Shown: piece after piece, positions 18,123-26,726 of the stretch
How the letters are laid out: the number at the start of each line of letters is the position of its first letter
Numbering within the stretch: position 1 is the stretch's first letter
DNA from: Clostridia bacterium
GTDB lineage: Bacteria > Bacillota > Clostridia > Acetivibrionales > STF1-152
Direction of reading: 5' to 3'
DNA length: 57,934 bases
Assembly: GCA_028280575.1 (NCBI GenBank)
Contig: JANQLN010000007.1
Coordinates: 1 to 57,934, forward strand
Notes under the pieces: model-generated
What the model saw: only the letters and a program-made list of their open reading frames with translations
What the model was told of the DNA's origin: nothing
Databases searched by the model: none
Made by a program: the position numbers and the translations under genes

Positions 18123-18151
18123 ATTTTATTGTAAAATCAGAAAAAAATCAA
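18123..18151 (-). promoter_or_regulatory. Promoter of the mraZ/dcw operon
   Basis: TTGATT (18151-18146) and TAAAAT (18128-18123) on the minus strand with a 17-bp spacer. It follows the rodA terminator immediately and places the start of transcription near 18116, just before the MraZ boxes. Confidence 0.7.
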
Positions 18152-18176
18152 GCCTTTTTTTTATTTTTTTTCAAAT

Positions 18177-18204
18177 AAAAAAAAGATAGGACTTAAGTCC
18201 TATC
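18177..18204 (-). terminator. Rho-independent terminator after rodA
   Basis: A perfect 20-bp palindrome (18185-18204) is followed on the minus strand by eight U residues (18184-18177). It ends the yfmF-yfmH-lgt-rodA unit right before the mraZ promoter. Confidence 0.85.
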
Positions 18205-18305
18205 CCTTCAAATTCAACTATCACAATATATTGTGTATTAGGTTGAAAAGGAGCACAATATATATTACATGACAAATTTTTAAGACTTTTTATTAAATAA
18301 TAACA

Positions 18306-19430
18306 CTAACTGCTGAACATAATTTTTTTTCTTCTTGTGGAAATACTCAACACAATGCCAATGGCAATATAATATGCTATCATTGCAGTTCCTCCCTGGC
18401 TTACAAATGGAAGGGGTATTCCGGTAACCGGCAGCATACCGATATTCATACCTATATTTTCAAAATAATGGAACGCAAACATTCCTGTAACACCTGCCGC
18501 AAGATATTCACCAAAATAATCCTTTGATGTTCTTGCTACATACAGACACCTGAACAATATGATAAAAACCAGGATTACCACAAAGCTTGCACCTATAAAT
18601 CCCAATTCTTCACCAATGACAGAGAATATAAAATCGGACTCCTTGACAGGAACTCCGCCACTTTGAGTTTGAAGCCCCTTGCCTATGCCCTGCCCAAACC
18701 ACTGTCCCGATCCTATTGCCATTCTTGCCCGGTCCATCTGATAGCTGGCGTCGGAAGGATCAAAGCCGGGAGAAAGGAATTCGATTATCCTGCTTTTTCT
18801 CCTTTCGTTCAAAACAAAAAACCATAAAACCGGCATGGATAGCAGCATAGCTCCCCCGGCCATAATTATATACTTAAATCTTATACCCCAGACAAACAGC
18901 ATTACTGCCAATATTACAACAAAAACCATTGAAGTTCCGAAATCCCGCTGCAGAAGTACGAGTCCAATAGGAAGGGCGGCATGTATAAAAAGCTTGAGTA
19001 AATTATTTTTCCCTGCTTCTTCCTTAAGCCTTTCCATATAAATGGACAATGAAATTATGAAAGTCACTTTGGCTATTTCCGATGGCTGTACACTGACTAC
19101 TCCAAAAAGATCAAACCAGCTTTTGCTGCCTAATTTTTCGCCGTATCCGTCAATAAAGACATAAATCAACAGCAAAATGCTTCCCCAGTATAGGAATATG
19201 CCAATATCTTTGAGAAATTTATAATCAACAAGACTGATAGCAATGGCCAGCAAAACACCCAATATTATGGCTATGGTTTGGATAAGCATCATTCTGCTCT
19301 GATTTTGCATTGTCATGGTAGCACTTCTTAATACAAATAATCCTAATAATGAAAGTATGACCACCGAAAAAAATAGTGTATAGTCAAAACACCTTATAAG
19401 ACTCCTTTTTGTTTTTTCAACAAAATACAT
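18306..19430 (-). CDS. rodA: RodA-type SEDS peptidoglycan polymerase
   Basis: 374 residues, about ten membrane segments. Family motifs VSVQPSEIAKV, GQWFGQGIGKG, KESDFIFSVIGEELG and VTGIPLPFVSQGG are present. SEDS proteins polymerise glycan strands from lipid II. FtsQGG-type endings and the distance from the dcw cluster favour RodA (elongation) over FtsW, though the two cannot be fully separated by eye. ATG follows AGGTG. It is 24 bp downstream of lgt and closes that operon. Confidence 0.87.
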   Translation of the reverse strand: MYFVEKTKRSLIRCFDYTLFFSVVILSLLGLFVLRSATMTMQNQSRMMLIQTIAIILGVLLAIAISLVDYKFLKDIGIFLYWGSILLLIYVFIDGYGEKLGSKSWFDLFGVVSVQPSEIAKVTFIISLSIYMERLKEEAGKNNLLKLFIHAALPIGLVLLQRDFGTSMVFVVILAVMLFVWGIRFKYIIMAGGAMLLSMPVLWFFVLNERRKSRIIEFLSPGFDPSDASYQMDRARMAIGSGQWFGQGIGKGLQTQSGGVPVKESDFIFSVIGEELGFIGASFVVILVFIILFRCLYVARTSKDYFGEYLAAGVTGMFAFHYFENIGMNIGMLPVTGIPLPFVSQGGTAMIAYYIAIGIVLSISTRRKKIMFSS

Positions 19431-19453
19431 TTAATCACCTGTATATATAATTA

Positions 19454-20419
19454 CTACTGATTTTCTTTATCATTTGGATTATTCATATCCGTTTTATCTT
19501 TAGTTTGGTCATCTGTTTCTTCCTGTAAATTAATATCGGCAGCATTTGTTTTTTCAGCTTTTGCTTCTTCTTCATTTTCCTGCATCTGCTTTAGTATCTG
19601 TCCATATTTGCTGCTTCCTTCCTTCTCAGCCTCAAAATTTTGGTTAAGTTTAATCCTGCGGTATATTAACAACAGTGAAAAAACAACAGCAAACAATAAT
19701 GCCAGAAGAAAATTGACCCTCAGGTTTCCAATCATCAGGCTGTCGGTTCTCATAAGTTCTATCCATGCCCTTCCTATACCATAAAATATCATATATAAAA
19801 AGAACACTTCACCCTCAATTTTCTTTCTTTTTCTGAACCATACAAGAATAAAAAACAAAACCAGGTTCCACAGTGATTCGTACAAAAAAGTAGGATGCAC
19901 CGGTCCGTTATGTATGGCACTTCCGTCCATTCCCCATGGAAGCTCCGTATGAGTGCCGTAGGCCTCCTGGTTTACAAAATTCCCCCATCTTCCTATTGCC
20001 TGGCCCAGAGGTACATAAGGAATACCAAAATCTACTATCTTAAAAAATGATATTTTCTTTATCCTTGTATAGATTAAAACTGTTAAAAAAGCTCCTATTA
20101 AACCTCCATATATGGCAAGCCCGCCTCTTCGCGTATTAAAAACTCCCAAAATATTGTCTTTGAAATCATCCCATGAAAAAACGACGTAAAAAACCCTGGC
20201 CATCACAATACCGGCAATTATGGAATACAAAATAACATCGAGCATGGTGTCCTGTTCTATTCCAAACTGCTTACTGTGCCTTAATGCAAGGATTACCGAC
20301 AGTATAAATCCCAGGGCAATAATTATCCCGTACCAGTAAATAGGGATTTCAAATATTCTAAATGCTACCCTGCTAATATTAAATTCCAATCCCAATCCGG
20401 GAAATCTAATTATATCCAT
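19454..20419 (-). CDS. lgt: Prolipoprotein diacylglyceryl transferase with acidic C-terminal tail
   Basis: Transfers diacylglycerol to the lipobox Cys of prelipoproteins in the membrane. About 321 residues from the chosen ATG at 20419, which follows AGGGGG; the longer frame from 20473 would overlap the upstream gene. The Lgt signature GRWGNFVNQEAYG is intact. After the last membrane segment (near 265) come about 55 very charged residues (Glu, Lys, Asp, Asn) that the usual 260-290-residue enzyme lacks. Lies between yfmH and rodA. Confidence 0.93.
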   Translation of the reverse strand: MDIIRFPGLGLEFNISRVAFRIFEIPIYWYGIIIALGFILSVILALRHSKQFGIEQDTMLDVILYSIIAGIVMARVFYVVFSWDDFKDNILGVFNTRRGGLAIYGGLIGAFLTVLIYTRIKKISFFKIVDFGIPYVPLGQAIGRWGNFVNQEAYGTHTELPWGMDGSAIHNGPVHPTFLYESLWNLVLFFILVWFRKRKKIEGEVFFLYMIFYGIGRAWIELMRTDSLMIGNLRVNFLLALLFAVVFSLLLIYRRIKLNQNFEAEKEGSSKYGQILKQMQENEEEAKAEKTNAADINLQEETDDQTKDKTDMNNPNDKENQ

Positions 20420-20432
20420 ACCTTTATACCCC

Positions 20433-21713
20433 CTATACAGGTTTAATAACTGAAAGTGCCATGCTTTCCTCATTAAAATGCGATATTAGGACATCCATAG
20501 CATATTCAAAATTAATTTTATCATATGCACTGAAATAGTCAAACAAATAATAATTTTTAAAATATGTTGACATAAAACTGTGTGCTATTTTTTCAATTGA
20601 ATTAAACTGTCTTACAAATCTACCGTACATTGCTTTTCTGGCCCTGTCGAAATCTTTTATGTCTAAATTTTTTTTCACCGTATCAATATAGTTTAGTATT
20701 TTGTCCCTGACCTTTTCAGGTTCCGGAGACTCACCGCCAAAAACAGAAAATGCAAAATCCTCTTCTATTGTAACATCTGCATCAAAGGTGCTGTTTATAA
20801 GTCCCTCCTCATAAAGCCTGTTATATAATCCGGTGCTTCTTCCAAGGATAAGCTCCAAAAGTATTTTTACGGCCATCTCATGGAAAAGTAAATCACTGCT
20901 GCTTTTAAAGCTTTTATTATCCATAAATCCCATCTGGAAAACGGGAAGGGATACGGAAAGCTTTTGCTGTATATATTTTTTAACAGGTTTTATTTCCCTT
21001 CCGGGTTTAATCCTTTTAATTTTCCCCTGCCTGTTTTTGTTTATTATTTTTTTCTCTACTTCTCCAAAAACCTCTTCAGGCTCTACATCACCCACTGTTA
21101 AAATAACGGCATTGGACGGATGATAAAAGGTAGTATAGCATTTATATAAAATTTCCCTGTCAATTTCACCTATGCTATCAATAGAACCTGCTATATCAAT
21201 CCTGACAGGATTTTCAGCATAAAAAGCGTTTAACAGGTTAAAAAAAACCCTCCATCTGGGGTCATCCTGGTACATCCTGATTTCCTGCCCTATGATTCCT
21301 TTTTCATTTTCAACGCTTTCACTGGTTATATATGGATTTTGTATAAAGTCAAGCAGCAACTTAAAATTTTCAATAAACAGCCCGGTAGCTGAAAAAAGAT
21401 AAACTGTTTGATTGAAAGCTGTGTATGCATTAGGATTTGAGCCAATCCTTGAGAATTTATCCATCACATTGCCATCTTTTTGCTCAAACAGCTTGTGCTC
21501 CAGGAAATGTGCGACTCCGTCAGGCACACGGGTTACTTGATTTTCTCCAGGTATTACAAATGCGTTGTCTGCGGACCCGTAATTTACTCCAACAGCAGCA
21601 TATTTTTTATAATATCCCTTTTTGGGAATCAAAAAGGCCTTCAGCCCGCTCTCGTGTTCATATACATGCATTTTCTCATCTATAATTTCAAAATATATGG
21701 TTTCAAAATTCAT
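20433..21713 (-). CDS. yfmH: M16-family zinc peptidase, YfmH type
   Basis: About 426 residues. The inverted zinc-peptidase motif HFLEH is present near residue 72, with the third ligand region ENEKGIIGQEI downstream, so the active site looks complete. The Bacillus homologue YfmH is linked to 5-aminopentanol modification of EF-P. The start ATG at 21713 is 9 nt after GGAGG; the ATG at 21722 abuts that site. It forms a pair with the yfmF-like gene upstream, which has lost the motif; such active/inactive pairs are normal for M16 enzymes. Confidence 0.85.
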   Translation of the reverse strand: MNFETIYFEIIDEKMHVYEHESGLKAFLIPKKGYYKKYAAVGVNYGSADNAFVIPGENQVTRVPDGVAHFLEHKLFEQKDGNVMDKFSRIGSNPNAYTAFNQTVYLFSATGLFIENFKLLLDFIQNPYITSESVENEKGIIGQEIRMYQDDPRWRVFFNLLNAFYAENPVRIDIAGSIDSIGEIDREILYKCYTTFYHPSNAVILTVGDVEPEEVFGEVEKKIINKNRQGKIKRIKPGREIKPVKKYIQQKLSVSLPVFQMGFMDNKSFKSSSDLLFHEMAVKILLELILGRSTGLYNRLYEEGLINSTFDADVTIEEDFAFSVFGGESPEPEKVRDKILNYIDTVKKNLDIKDFDRARKAMYGRFVRQFNSIEKIAHSFMSTYFKNYYLFDYFSAYDKINFEYAMDVLISHFNEESMALSVIKPV

Positions 21714-21763
21714 TACGATCATCCTCCAAATTTTCTAAAACGCTTGATGCCATTTTATAGCTA

Positions 21764-23050
21764 TTATTCCCTGCTTAAATAATATATAGTGTCCAATTCA
21801 ACCTTTCCGGCTACACGTACTACATCATCCAGGTTAACGGCTTTTATTCCTTCCAGTATAGATTCAAAGCTATCCCTGGTATTTGCAATATCCTGGCCTA
21901 AATAAAAATCTATAATTTGCAGGTGATTATCCTTAAGTGATTTTATTCCCGTTTCAATAGTTTTAACCGTATCTTCGAATTCTGCATTTGACACATTTCC
22001 CTTTGCCATTTGCTCAACCTGCCTGTTTGTAATATCCTGTACTTTTTTCCTGTTTTTACCGTCTATTCCGCTGCTAATCACCATAAGGCCTTTGAATTTG
22101 TCCATTCTTGAAAAAACATAATATGCAAGAGAGGATTTTTCCCTTATATTTTTAAAAAGCTTTGAATTAACTCCTCCGCCAAGTATTCCATTATATATAA
22201 GCATCGCATAGTAATCTTCATCACCGGGTGCCGTATTTGTACGGTAGCCCATTGACAGCTTGGCTTGATTTACACCCATTTTTTCGTTTATTTCCCGTAT
22301 TTCCCGTTTTTCATAAACAATACCCGGCAAAGCTTTTTCATTTATATTTGATCTTTTTATTTCACTAAACATTCTGCTTTTGTCCTTTATGCATTTTTCG
22401 TCATTGTCGCCGGTAATATATATGCTGGCAGGATAAGCGGCCAGCATATTTTTATACTGCCCATAAAGCTCCTTTGGTCCTATTTCGCCAATATCATTTA
22501 TATTTCCATATTCATATAATCCATAGGGCTCATCTCTTCCCATTTCCTCAAAGCACTTATCAACCGCATACTGGACTTTGTCGTTTGCCCTTGAGTTGAT
22601 AAGCCTTTTTAAATTTTCTTTCTCCTGGCTGAGATAATCATTTACAAATCCTCCATTTTCAATTAACGGTTCGTTAATTATATCAAAAATCAACTTTAGG
22701 GATTCATCAAACAGGCTTGTATCTTTCTTTATATATTTATCTGAAAGAAACTCAATGTAGAACTGGATTAATTGTATATCACCCTTTTTGAGTACCCCGC
22801 AATCAAATGTGGCACCATACATTTCCTGCAGTCTCCTTGCTATATCCTTAAATCTGGGCAGGCTTTTTGTCCCTCTTCTCATAACCGCAGGAAGCAGTGC
22901 ATTTTTGGTTACACTGTTCATGCCAAGGATATTATGAAAAAAAATGCTTATTGAACTGGTTTTAAATTTTGCAGTTTCCAAAAGGTTAATTTTCATCCCT
23001 TCATGCTGTGCTATCTCTTTGACATCAGGTATTGCTTCCATATTTTCCAA
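21764..23050 (-). CDS. yfmF: M16-family inactive subunit, YfmF type
   Basis: 428 residues with the M16 fold (two related halves) but without HxxEH: the matching region reads LPAVMRRGTKSLPRFKDIAR. It is therefore probably the non-catalytic partner of the YfmH-like protein encoded 51 bp downstream, together forming a clam-shell peptidase. The first gene of the yfmF-yfmH-lgt-rodA unit. EF-P-related function is taken from the Bacillus homologue. Confidence 0.8.
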   Translation of the reverse strand: MENMEAIPDVKEIAQHEGMKINLLETAKFKTSSISIFFHNILGMNSVTKNALLPAVMRRGTKSLPRFKDIARRLQEMYGATFDCGVLKKGDIQLIQFYIEFLSDKYIKKDTSLFDESLKLIFDIINEPLIENGGFVNDYLSQEKENLKRLINSRANDKVQYAVDKCFEEMGRDEPYGLYEYGNINDIGEIGPKELYGQYKNMLAAYPASIYITGDNDEKCIKDKSRMFSEIKRSNINEKALPGIVYEKREIREINEKMGVNQAKLSMGYRTNTAPGDEDYYAMLIYNGILGGGVNSKLFKNIREKSSLAYYVFSRMDKFKGLMVISSGIDGKNRKKVQDITNRQVEQMAKGNVSNAEFEDTVKTIETGIKSLKDNHLQIIDFYLGQDIANTRDSFESILEGIKAVNLDDVVRVAGKVELDTIYYLSRE

Positions 23051-23196
23051 ATGGCTTCACTTCCTTTTATATCTTTTTCCATTTTATATTATAATGAAAT
23101 CTTCATATTATATTCAATCTATTTTATGTATTTTTAATTGTATATATGGAAAATATAAATATCGTAACTTATGTATCAAGGAGGTTATTAATAACT

Positions 23197-23352
23197 GTGT
23201 ATAAAAAATATAGAAAGCACCCGAGGGTTATAGAAAAAAAATCACAGGAGGACAATCCCGTCATGACAATAGGGATTGCAGCCGCCATAGGAGTTGTAGT
23301 CTTTGCTTTTCTAAACGGAATGGTTTTGGGGTGCACAATAAAAAGAAAATAA
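23197..23352 (+). CDS. Small single-pass membrane protein, 51 residues
   Basis: The start is GTG 23197, with AAGGAGG at 23178-23184, a rather long 12-nt spacer; an ATG at 23146 is in frame but has no ribosome binding site. The product has a basic, charged first half (KKYRKHPRVIEKKSQED), then one hydrophobic segment (about 24-45) and a KRK end. Divergent from yfmF and isolated. Function unknown. Confidence 0.6.
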   Translation: MYKKYRKHPRVIEKKSQEDNPVMTIGIAAAIGVVVFAFLNGMVLGCTIKRK

Positions 23353-23423
23353 TTTTTTTTGGCATAAATTTTACCCGGTTCAAAAAACTTTCATTTTTAC
23401 GGGTATATCGTTTTAAAGGACTG

Positions 23424-24350
23424 TCAAGCTCCGTTGTTATAATCGGAGGCATTTTTAATATCTTTTTCAACCTGCTTTGCCAGAGCTTCCTTATTTTTAA
23501 ATTTTATCTCATTACGAAGCATTTTAAGAAAGGATATTTCAATATTACAGCCATAAATATCTTGATAGAAATCAAGGATATGAGTTTCTACACTCAGCAT
23601 CTCCGCCTTTGAAACCGTAGGATTTATTCCTATGTTGGTTATGCTTTTATAAATATTTCCTCCCAAATTTGTCCTGGAAACATATACGCCTGTCTTTGGT
23701 AGTACAAGATAATTCTCAGGATGAATGTTCGCTGTTGGAAATCCCAGTCTGCTTCCCAGATTTTTACCCGGTTGTACCTTCCCTGTAATGGAATAATTCC
23801 TCCCAAGATATTTTGAAGCTTTCTTCATTTCTCCCCGGGTAACCAATCCTCTGATAATTGTGCTGCTAACTATTTCTCCATCTATCCGCACCGGAGGCAC
23901 TACCTTAACATCAAATCCAAATTTCTCTCCTAATTCTGCCAGCAATTTTACATCTCCCACCCCTTTGTATCCAAAATGATAGTTAAATCCGGCTACAACT
24001 ACTCTGGCATTGAGCTTGTTTACCAATATGGATTTTACAAATTCCAGAGGCTCCATCCTTGAATACCTTTCATCAAACTCTTCCAGGTATATGCTATCCA
24101 GCCTGGTTTTGCCCAGCAGCTGGATTTTTTTATCCACGGCAGTTAAAAGGGGCGTAAATAACTTTTTCCTTAAAATATTTTCAGGATGCTTCACAAAAGT
24201 ATATATCATGGAATCCATACCATTAGCGTCGGATTCTTTTATCAAAGTATCGACAAGCGCCATATGCCCTTTGTGAAGGCCGTCAAAATTACCCAATCCA
24301 ATAACTTTTTCCCTTTTATCCAAATTGCTTATACTTCTAAATACTTTCAT
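23424..24350 (-). CDS. ribF: Bifunctional riboflavin kinase/FAD synthetase
   Basis: Makes FMN and FAD from riboflavin. 308 residues: N-terminal nucleotidyltransferase domain with GNFDGLHKGH (about 18-27), C-terminal flavokinase domain with GFPTANI (near 202). ATG follows AGGGGG. Last gene of the nusA-infB-truB operon, 23 bp after truB, as in Bacillus (ribC). No clear terminator was found downstream before the small plus-strand gene. Confidence 0.95.
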   Translation of the reverse strand: MKVFRSISNLDKREKVIGLGNFDGLHKGHMALVDTLIKESDANGMDSMIYTFVKHPENILRKKLFTPLLTAVDKKIQLLGKTRLDSIYLEEFDERYSRMEPLEFVKSILVNKLNARVVVAGFNYHFGYKGVGDVKLLAELGEKFGFDVKVVPPVRIDGEIVSSTIIRGLVTRGEMKKASKYLGRNYSITGKVQPGKNLGSRLGFPTANIHPENYLVLPKTGVYVSRTNLGGNIYKSITNIGINPTVSKAEMLSVETHILDFYQDIYGCNIEISFLKMLRNEIKFKNKEALAKQVEKDIKNASDYNNGA

Positions 24351-24372
24351 GATTCCCCCTGGACAAAACTTT

Positions 24373-25251
24373 TCAGATCAACAGCTTTTCAGGTTTCAAC
24401 ATAACCTTTTTATCTAATAAAATCAATTTGCCAACTGCGAGAAAATTGCCTTTCCCATTATAAACCCGTACCAGATGCCCATTTTTTGACATGCTCGTAT
24501 TACGGGCTTCTATGACACTTCCATTTACAAATCTCTTCTCATCTGATTTATGTACCACGACTTTGTCCATATGGCTTAAAATACTGTCCATATCCATTAT
24601 ACAGCCATTTATACCGTTGGCTAGCCTTTCCAATGTAATGCTTTCAGAAATTTTAAAACTGCCTGCTCTTTTCCTGATTAAAAATGACATATGGGCACCA
24701 CAACCCAAGGTTTTACCTATATCATGGCAAAGTGTTCGTATATATGTACCCTTTGAGCATTCTAAATCAAAAATAACCCTGTTTGCTTTTACCCTAATTA
24801 CATTTATATGTTTTATTACTACATTTCTTGGTTCTCTATCTATATTTATGCCTTTTCTCGCTAATTCATATAGTTTTTTTCCCTTTATTTTTACTGCCGA
24901 ATACATTGGCGGCACCTGTAATATATTCCCGCAAAATGATTTGACCGCGCCTTCTATACGTGCGCTGCCCAAATCTGACTTTTGCTTTGATACTATATTT
25001 CCCCAGGCGTCCTGGGTATCTGTTTCCACTCCCAGTGTCATTTCGGCCCTGTAAGCCTTATCTTCATTTTCCACATATTCAATTATTTTTGTTGCCTTGC
25101 CTGTGAAAACCGGGAGGACACCAACTGCTTGAGGGTCCAGGGTGCCCGTATGCCCAACCTTTTTTGTATCTGCAATTTTTCTTATGACGGCAATTACATC
25201 AAAGGAAGTCATTCCAGGCGGTTTCAATATATTTAATATGCCGTTTATCAT
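24373..25251 (-). CDS. truB: tRNA pseudouridine(55) synthase
   Basis: Converts U55 in the T-arm of tRNAs. 292 residues. The catalytic Asp is D39 in GHTGTLDPQA; the N-terminal ILNILKPPGMTSFDVI is typical, and a PUA-like C-terminal domain follows. The ATG starts on the base after the nrnA TAG stop, so the two are tightly coupled. Confidence 0.96.
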   Translation of the reverse strand: MINGILNILKPPGMTSFDVIAVIRKIADTKKVGHTGTLDPQAVGVLPVFTGKATKIIEYVENEDKAYRAEMTLGVETDTQDAWGNIVSKQKSDLGSARIEGAVKSFCGNILQVPPMYSAVKIKGKKLYELARKGINIDREPRNVVIKHINVIRVKANRVIFDLECSKGTYIRTLCHDIGKTLGCGAHMSFLIRKRAGSFKISESITLERLANGINGCIMDMDSILSHMDKVVVHKSDEKRFVNGSVIEARNTSMSKNGHLVRVYNGKGNFLAVGKLILLDKKVMLKPEKLLI

Positions 25252-26211
25252 CTACTCCACTACCTCCCGGACTTTAGCCAGCAGCATACTCTTTGCCTTA
25301 TTCATGTGGGAATAAATAGTGCATCCTGCTGCCCTTGCATGTCCTCCGCCTGAAAAAAAACTTGCTATGGATGCAACATCGGCATATTTATTTGATCTCA
25401 TATTTGCCTTGATTTCATTATTTCCAATTTCCTTTAGTAAAACAGCCACTTCGACTCCTTCAATGTTACGCCCTATGTTAACCAATCCGTCGCAATCTCC
25501 CGGAACGGCTCCTGCCGATTCGAGTATTTTATCGTTAACTTCAAGAAATGCTATCTTACCTCCGCTAAATATTTCAAGTGTTTTTATGACCTCCGCCGTC
25601 AGTAAAACCTTGCTTTTGCTCACAACTTCAAAAAGCCTGCTTGAAAGCTCTCCTGCATTCAATCCATATTCCATAAGCTTAGCTGCCGTTCTATGTGTAT
25701 CTGCAGTAGTATTGCTGTACCTAAATCCTCCCGTATCTGTTGCTATGGCAACATACAGGCAAACAGCAATGCTTTTGTCTATTTTTACATTCATACTTTT
25801 AAGTATATCAAAAATTATTTCTCCCGCAGAAGATTTTGAGGCATCTATAAAATTATAATCCGCAAAAGAAGTATTTGTCTTATGATGGTCTATATTCACT
25901 GTAAATTTACACCTGTCAAACAGCCTGGCCCTTTCTCCAAGCCGTTTTCTATCACCGGTATCAATTGCAACAGCCAATTGTCCATTGCTCTTATCCTCCT
26001 TATACATTTCCAGGCATTCAAGCCCCGGTAAAAATTCATACGCCGAAGGAACATTTTCTTCTACAATTACCCTTGCTTTTTTTCCAATATTTGTAAGCGC
26101 CATTGCCAGAGCAATACTTGAACCCAAGCAATCTCCATCAGGATTAACATGGGGAAAAATAATAATATCATCATTTTGCTGCAAAAGATTTATAATATGT
26201 TTTAAATCCAT
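25252..26211 (-). CDS. nrnA: DHH/DHHA1 phosphoesterase, NrnA-type
   Basis: Family members degrade short RNA oligonucleotides (nanoRNAs) and dephosphorylate pAp. 319 residues: DHH domain with HVNPDGDCLGSS, DTGDR and NIDHHKTN, then the DHHA1 domain with GGGHARAAG. All metal-binding residues are visible. The position between rbfA and truB is standard for Clostridia. ATG follows AAAGGG. Confidence 0.92.
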   Translation of the reverse strand: MDLKHIINLLQQNDDIIIFPHVNPDGDCLGSSIALAMALTNIGKKARVIVEENVPSAYEFLPGLECLEMYKEDKSNGQLAVAIDTGDRKRLGERARLFDRCKFTVNIDHHKTNTSFADYNFIDASKSSAGEIIFDILKSMNVKIDKSIAVCLYVAIATDTGGFRYSNTTADTHRTAAKLMEYGLNAGELSSRLFEVVSKSKVLLTAEVIKTLEIFSGGKIAFLEVNDKILESAGAVPGDCDGLVNIGRNIEGVEVAVLLKEIGNNEIKANMRSNKYADVASIASFFSGGGHARAAGCTIYSHMNKAKSMLLAKVREVVE

Positions 26212-26297
26212 CTAATTTACCCTTTCGTATTTATAACAAAAGCGTTCGCATTGATTAAATACAAACGCTATTTTGCCAGACTGATTGTTAAAAAGCA

Positions 26298-26648
26298 CTA
26301 ATCCTTACTTTCAACCGTGTCATTAATCAATTTTGACATATATACACCATGTTCAATAGAGTCATCCAGCTCAAAATGCAATTCAGGAATATACCTTAAT
26401 TTCACTTTCTTCCCGAGTTCTTTCCTTACATATCCCGCGGCACTTTGCAATCCTTTTATTGCAGCCTTTTTTTCCTTATCACTGCCAAAAACACTTACAT
26501 AAATCTTTGCATGCCTTAAATCCCTGGTAACATTAGCTGCAACAACACTTATAAAATCAGGTATCCTTGGGTCCTTCAATCCCTGCTGTAAAATAGTTCC
26601 TATCTCTCTTTTAACTTCTTCCGATATTCTGTTTACCCTGTTTACCAT
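26298..26648 (-). CDS. rbfA: Ribosome-binding factor A
   Basis: Small KH-like protein that helps mature the 30S subunit. About 116 residues from ATG 26648, which follows GGAG by 9 nt; a TTG three codons upstream is less likely. Typical sequence NRVNRISEEVKREIG at the start and DLRHAKIYVSVFG in the middle. Between infB and nrnA. Confidence 0.94.
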   Translation of the reverse strand: MVNRVNRISEEVKREIGTILQQGLKDPRIPDFISVVAANVTRDLRHAKIYVSVFGSDKEKKAAIKGLQSAAGYVRKELGKKVKLRYIPELHFELDDSIEHGVYMSKLINDTVESKD

Positions 26649-26726
26649 AAGTATCAACTCCGGTAGTTTCCATATGGAACGTGTTTAATTTTTGCAATGT
26701 GACTTTTAAATAAATGCACAAAGATT

